Shown one piece after another: positions 62,133 through 64,000 of a stretch of 64,000 nucleotides of DNA. Under the pieces are notes generated by a model. The model saw only the letters and a list, made by a program, of their open reading frames with translations. It did no database searches and was not told the DNA's origin. The stretch's first letter is position 1. Each line of letters begins with the position of its first letter. Both the position numbers and the translations under genes were made by a program. The stretch comes from Symbiodinium natans (taxonomy: Eukaryota; Sar; Dinophyceae; Suessiales; Symbiodiniaceae): contig CAJNDS010002575.1 in NCBI GenBank assembly GCA_905221605.1, forward strand, positions 6,432 through 70,431, given 5' to 3'.

Positions 62133-63978
62133 CTATGTTGCCCTACGGTCTGTCAAGGGTGTTGTGCTTGCATGTCGAGCTGATTTTGCATCTCGCTGTT
62201 TGGGGAATGAGTCGGAATCACAGCTGTTGCTACTTGAATGGCGTTGCCCCATCAGTTCGTCACGAACTGTTGTTCTGCCAACTCTGCCAAAGATAGCGCC
62301 GAAGTGAACATTCACAGCTACCCAGGCAATGCGACATGTACTTCGCTCTTGAAGTTTTTTCTTCCGCAGGTCAACCACAACGCGAGCCACCCGATCTGAA
62401 CGGCATACCAAAGTCTGGAGTTCCACATTCCACAGCGCATCTATACCGGGTGTGACAGACAGGATGGCATTGTCAGCGCTGAAGTGACGGGAGGGAATGA
62501 AAAAGAGGGACTCTCCGGGCTCCGCATCGAACTCACATTGAAAGTATCCCTCTTGAAGATCGAAAGTCTGATGCACTGGACTCCCTGCGCATACCAAAAG
62601 GCAAGGACGAACAATCGCGTCGAGGGCACGTCCCCCGTCCTCACTCAGGATTGACAGATCTTCGCCGTTCCAGCCGTCCCCTCTGGCTTTGCAATTTTCT
62701 GGGGTGTAATTCCACCAGCAGAATGGCAGCATGAGCTCCTCCAATGCCCGCATGTGCACATCAATGGACTCCTGAAGGGCATCTGATGGTGCCATGCCTG
62801 GCGATTTGAGGTCAAAGGGAACTCCAATCTCTCCAAGCATGCTTGCAGTTTCTTGTGAAGCAAGTCTGCACTTTTGCTCCAGCTGTCTCTTGTATGATGC
62901 CAGTCGTTCCTCCCGAGCTGGAACTTGGGGTTGCAAGGGTCTCTAGGCCTTAACAAGGCTTTACTGCCTCTCGGGCCCCCCAATAATCTACGTAATTGTA
63001 CTTTTCTTCTGGGGTTCCAGGTTCTACCATGGAGTTAGAGGGCGAGACCCCAAAATTAAACGTTTGGCATGGTTTGGGGTTGCAGGGAGTTACCGGGCAT
63101 GTCCTCCCGCCCGAAAATTGGCAGAACTGGTGGCGCTGGAATCAAGCCTAGGAGTGTCGTCCCTGGCAAGGTCTCCTCGACTCCGAAAGCTGGAGTCCAC
63201 ACTTTGCCCACAAGCACAACGCCATCGTAAAAGTGTGGTGTCCAGAAGGCTTGCGCGTGCAGCTTCCCTGGAAACGGCTGCTGACCTTCTTTCCCAAATG
63301 CTGGTGGGCAAACTCCAATGAGTGCATGTGGCATCTCTGCAAGCAGCGCCTCTGTAAACCTTTCCACAAAGGGGGCAAAGCAGTCGGTCAGCCAGTCGCA
63401 ATCGAAGCGCGAGGCGTCAAGCAGTTTCTTGCTGGGCGGATCCCACACACCGGCTTGTGCCCACAAGCACGAAGACGCCCAGGGGGATCCCTTGCCTGGC
63501 GAACATCGCTGGAGCTGCGCCAGTGGGCTCTCTCCTGCTAACACCGCACATTTGGGGAATGAGCACAGACAATGGTGGAGATATGTGGAGATCAAGGAGG
63601 GCTGTTGACGGCGGTGCTGTGCAAGGACTGCGGACTGACATCTGTCGTGCTCAAGCCCAGTGTTTGGTCCTGATGAGACCGGTCCGATCTGTGCTTGGGT
63701 AAAGTCCCTGCCTTGGATGCAGCTGCGTTCGAGGAGGCATTGTGCACAATCTAAAACAAGACTCAGGCTGCAAAATGAGGACAGGGCCTAGCCATCCAGG
63801 ATGGGGTTCGTTCATAGTTTCGAACCCCATCACAGACGGAATGTCCTTCACACTCCTCACGCTTTGCAGGCACTGTGGGCAACATTTTTGTGTAAGTCAT
63901 GGCAATCCTGGCTAGATGTGCGATTGCATTGATGAACCCATCTTGAAGTAGCTGCTGCAGTGGAAGGTCACCTGCCAT
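62133..63978 (-). CDS. GH5 glycosidase, endoglycoceramidase/steryl-glucosidase type (partial, spliced)
   Basis: At least four minus-strand exons. About 63900-63948: QLLQDGFINAIAHLARI. About 63780-63860: SVKDIPSVMGFETMNEPHPG with the acid/base Glu of NEP. About 63070-63520: SSCLWAQAGVWD, FAPFVERFTEALLAEMPHAL, then WTPHFYDGVVLVGKVW. 62133-62936: ASMLGEIGVPFDLKS with the nucleophile Glu, CWWNYTPENCKARGDGWNGE, DLSIL, then EDGGRALDAIVRP and a beta-sandwich tail (YFQCEFDAEPGESLFFIPSR). This order and the HFYDG, GE.G.PFD and WNYTP....GD.WNGEDLSI signatures are those of the eukaryotic GH5 group that cleaves glucosylceramide or steryl glucosides. Both catalytic Glu are present. The N-terminal part of the barrel lies beyond the right edge. 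The last exon may extend past a splice site, so the true C-terminus is uncertain. Confidence 0.82.
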
Positions 63979-64000
63979 CAGCTCAAGTGGGACCCATGAC

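Noticed and set aside
63790-63835. Short perfect inverted repeat gatggggttcg ... cgaaccccatc as a possible tRNA T-arm or terminator
   Set aside because: It lies in the GH5 exon encoding VMGFETMNEPH and has no cloverleaf around it.

Overview
The window looks like nuclear DNA of a dinoflagellate (Symbiodiniaceae or a relative). The main evidence is two degenerate copies of the dinoflagellate trans-spliced leader (DinoSL) at the 5' end of a retroposed sequence at 23455-23490. Supporting evidence is spliced genes with very short introns, cellular-type genes all on the minus strand, very long Lys/Gly-rich retroelement polyproteins, and heavy nesting of retroelements. I found no bacterial operons, rRNA genes, convincing tRNA genes or CRISPR arrays.

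Layout. 1-9.3 kb: minus-strand cellular genes. These are a coiled-coil repeat protein running off the left edge, a hypothetical protein, a three-module WW-domain protein, and a spliced gene of at least seven small exons (5.4-7.1 kb). 9.28-19.17 kb: a near-complete Copia-order LTR retrotransposon on the minus strand, with 372-bp LTRs that are almost identical, a primer-binding site and a polypurine tract. It sits inside an exon of another minus-strand gene (exon end at 19174-19379). Its pol frame is broken once inside the RT/RNase H junction, and its 3' ORF carries about 600 extra residues.

19.9-22.9 kb: two palindromes, one 246 bp and one 2.3 kb. Their arms are unrelated except at the ends, but both are centred on the same identical 51-bp loop. 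22.9-39.7 kb: a decayed tyrosine-recombinase/DIRS-like retroelement on the plus strand (gag-like zinc-finger ORF, an unknown domain, a cytosine-methyltransferase-like domain, RT and RNase H). It carries two insertions that can be delimited exactly by target-site duplications. The first is a 4.35-kb retroposed, once trans-spliced transcript (23455-27806, 18-bp duplication, poly-A). The second is a 6.7-kb LINE (29860-36562, 13-bp duplication, A-rich tail) whose ORF2 has the order endonuclease - RNase H - RT.

40.2-48.8 kb: a second, unrelated LINE with an uninterrupted 2349-codon frame, flanked by apparently identical 646-bp direct repeats. It encodes endonuclease, RT, zinc fingers and, at its C-terminus, a ubiquitin-specific-protease (USP) domain with all catalytic boxes present. 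A second frame of 358 codons overlaps it between the zinc fingers and the protease. This is the most unusual system in the window.

48.85-57.4 kb: visibly AT-rich DNA dominated by a degenerate satellite (about 41-bp monomers in roughly 123-bp units), with an embedded LINE-derived fragment. 57.4-64 kb: normal composition again, with minus-strand exons of two unknown genes and the C-terminal two-thirds of a GH5 glycosidase gene of the endoglycoceramidase / steryl-glucosidase type, cut by the right edge. Exon boundaries and cellular gene ends are approximate because splicing can only be inferred.
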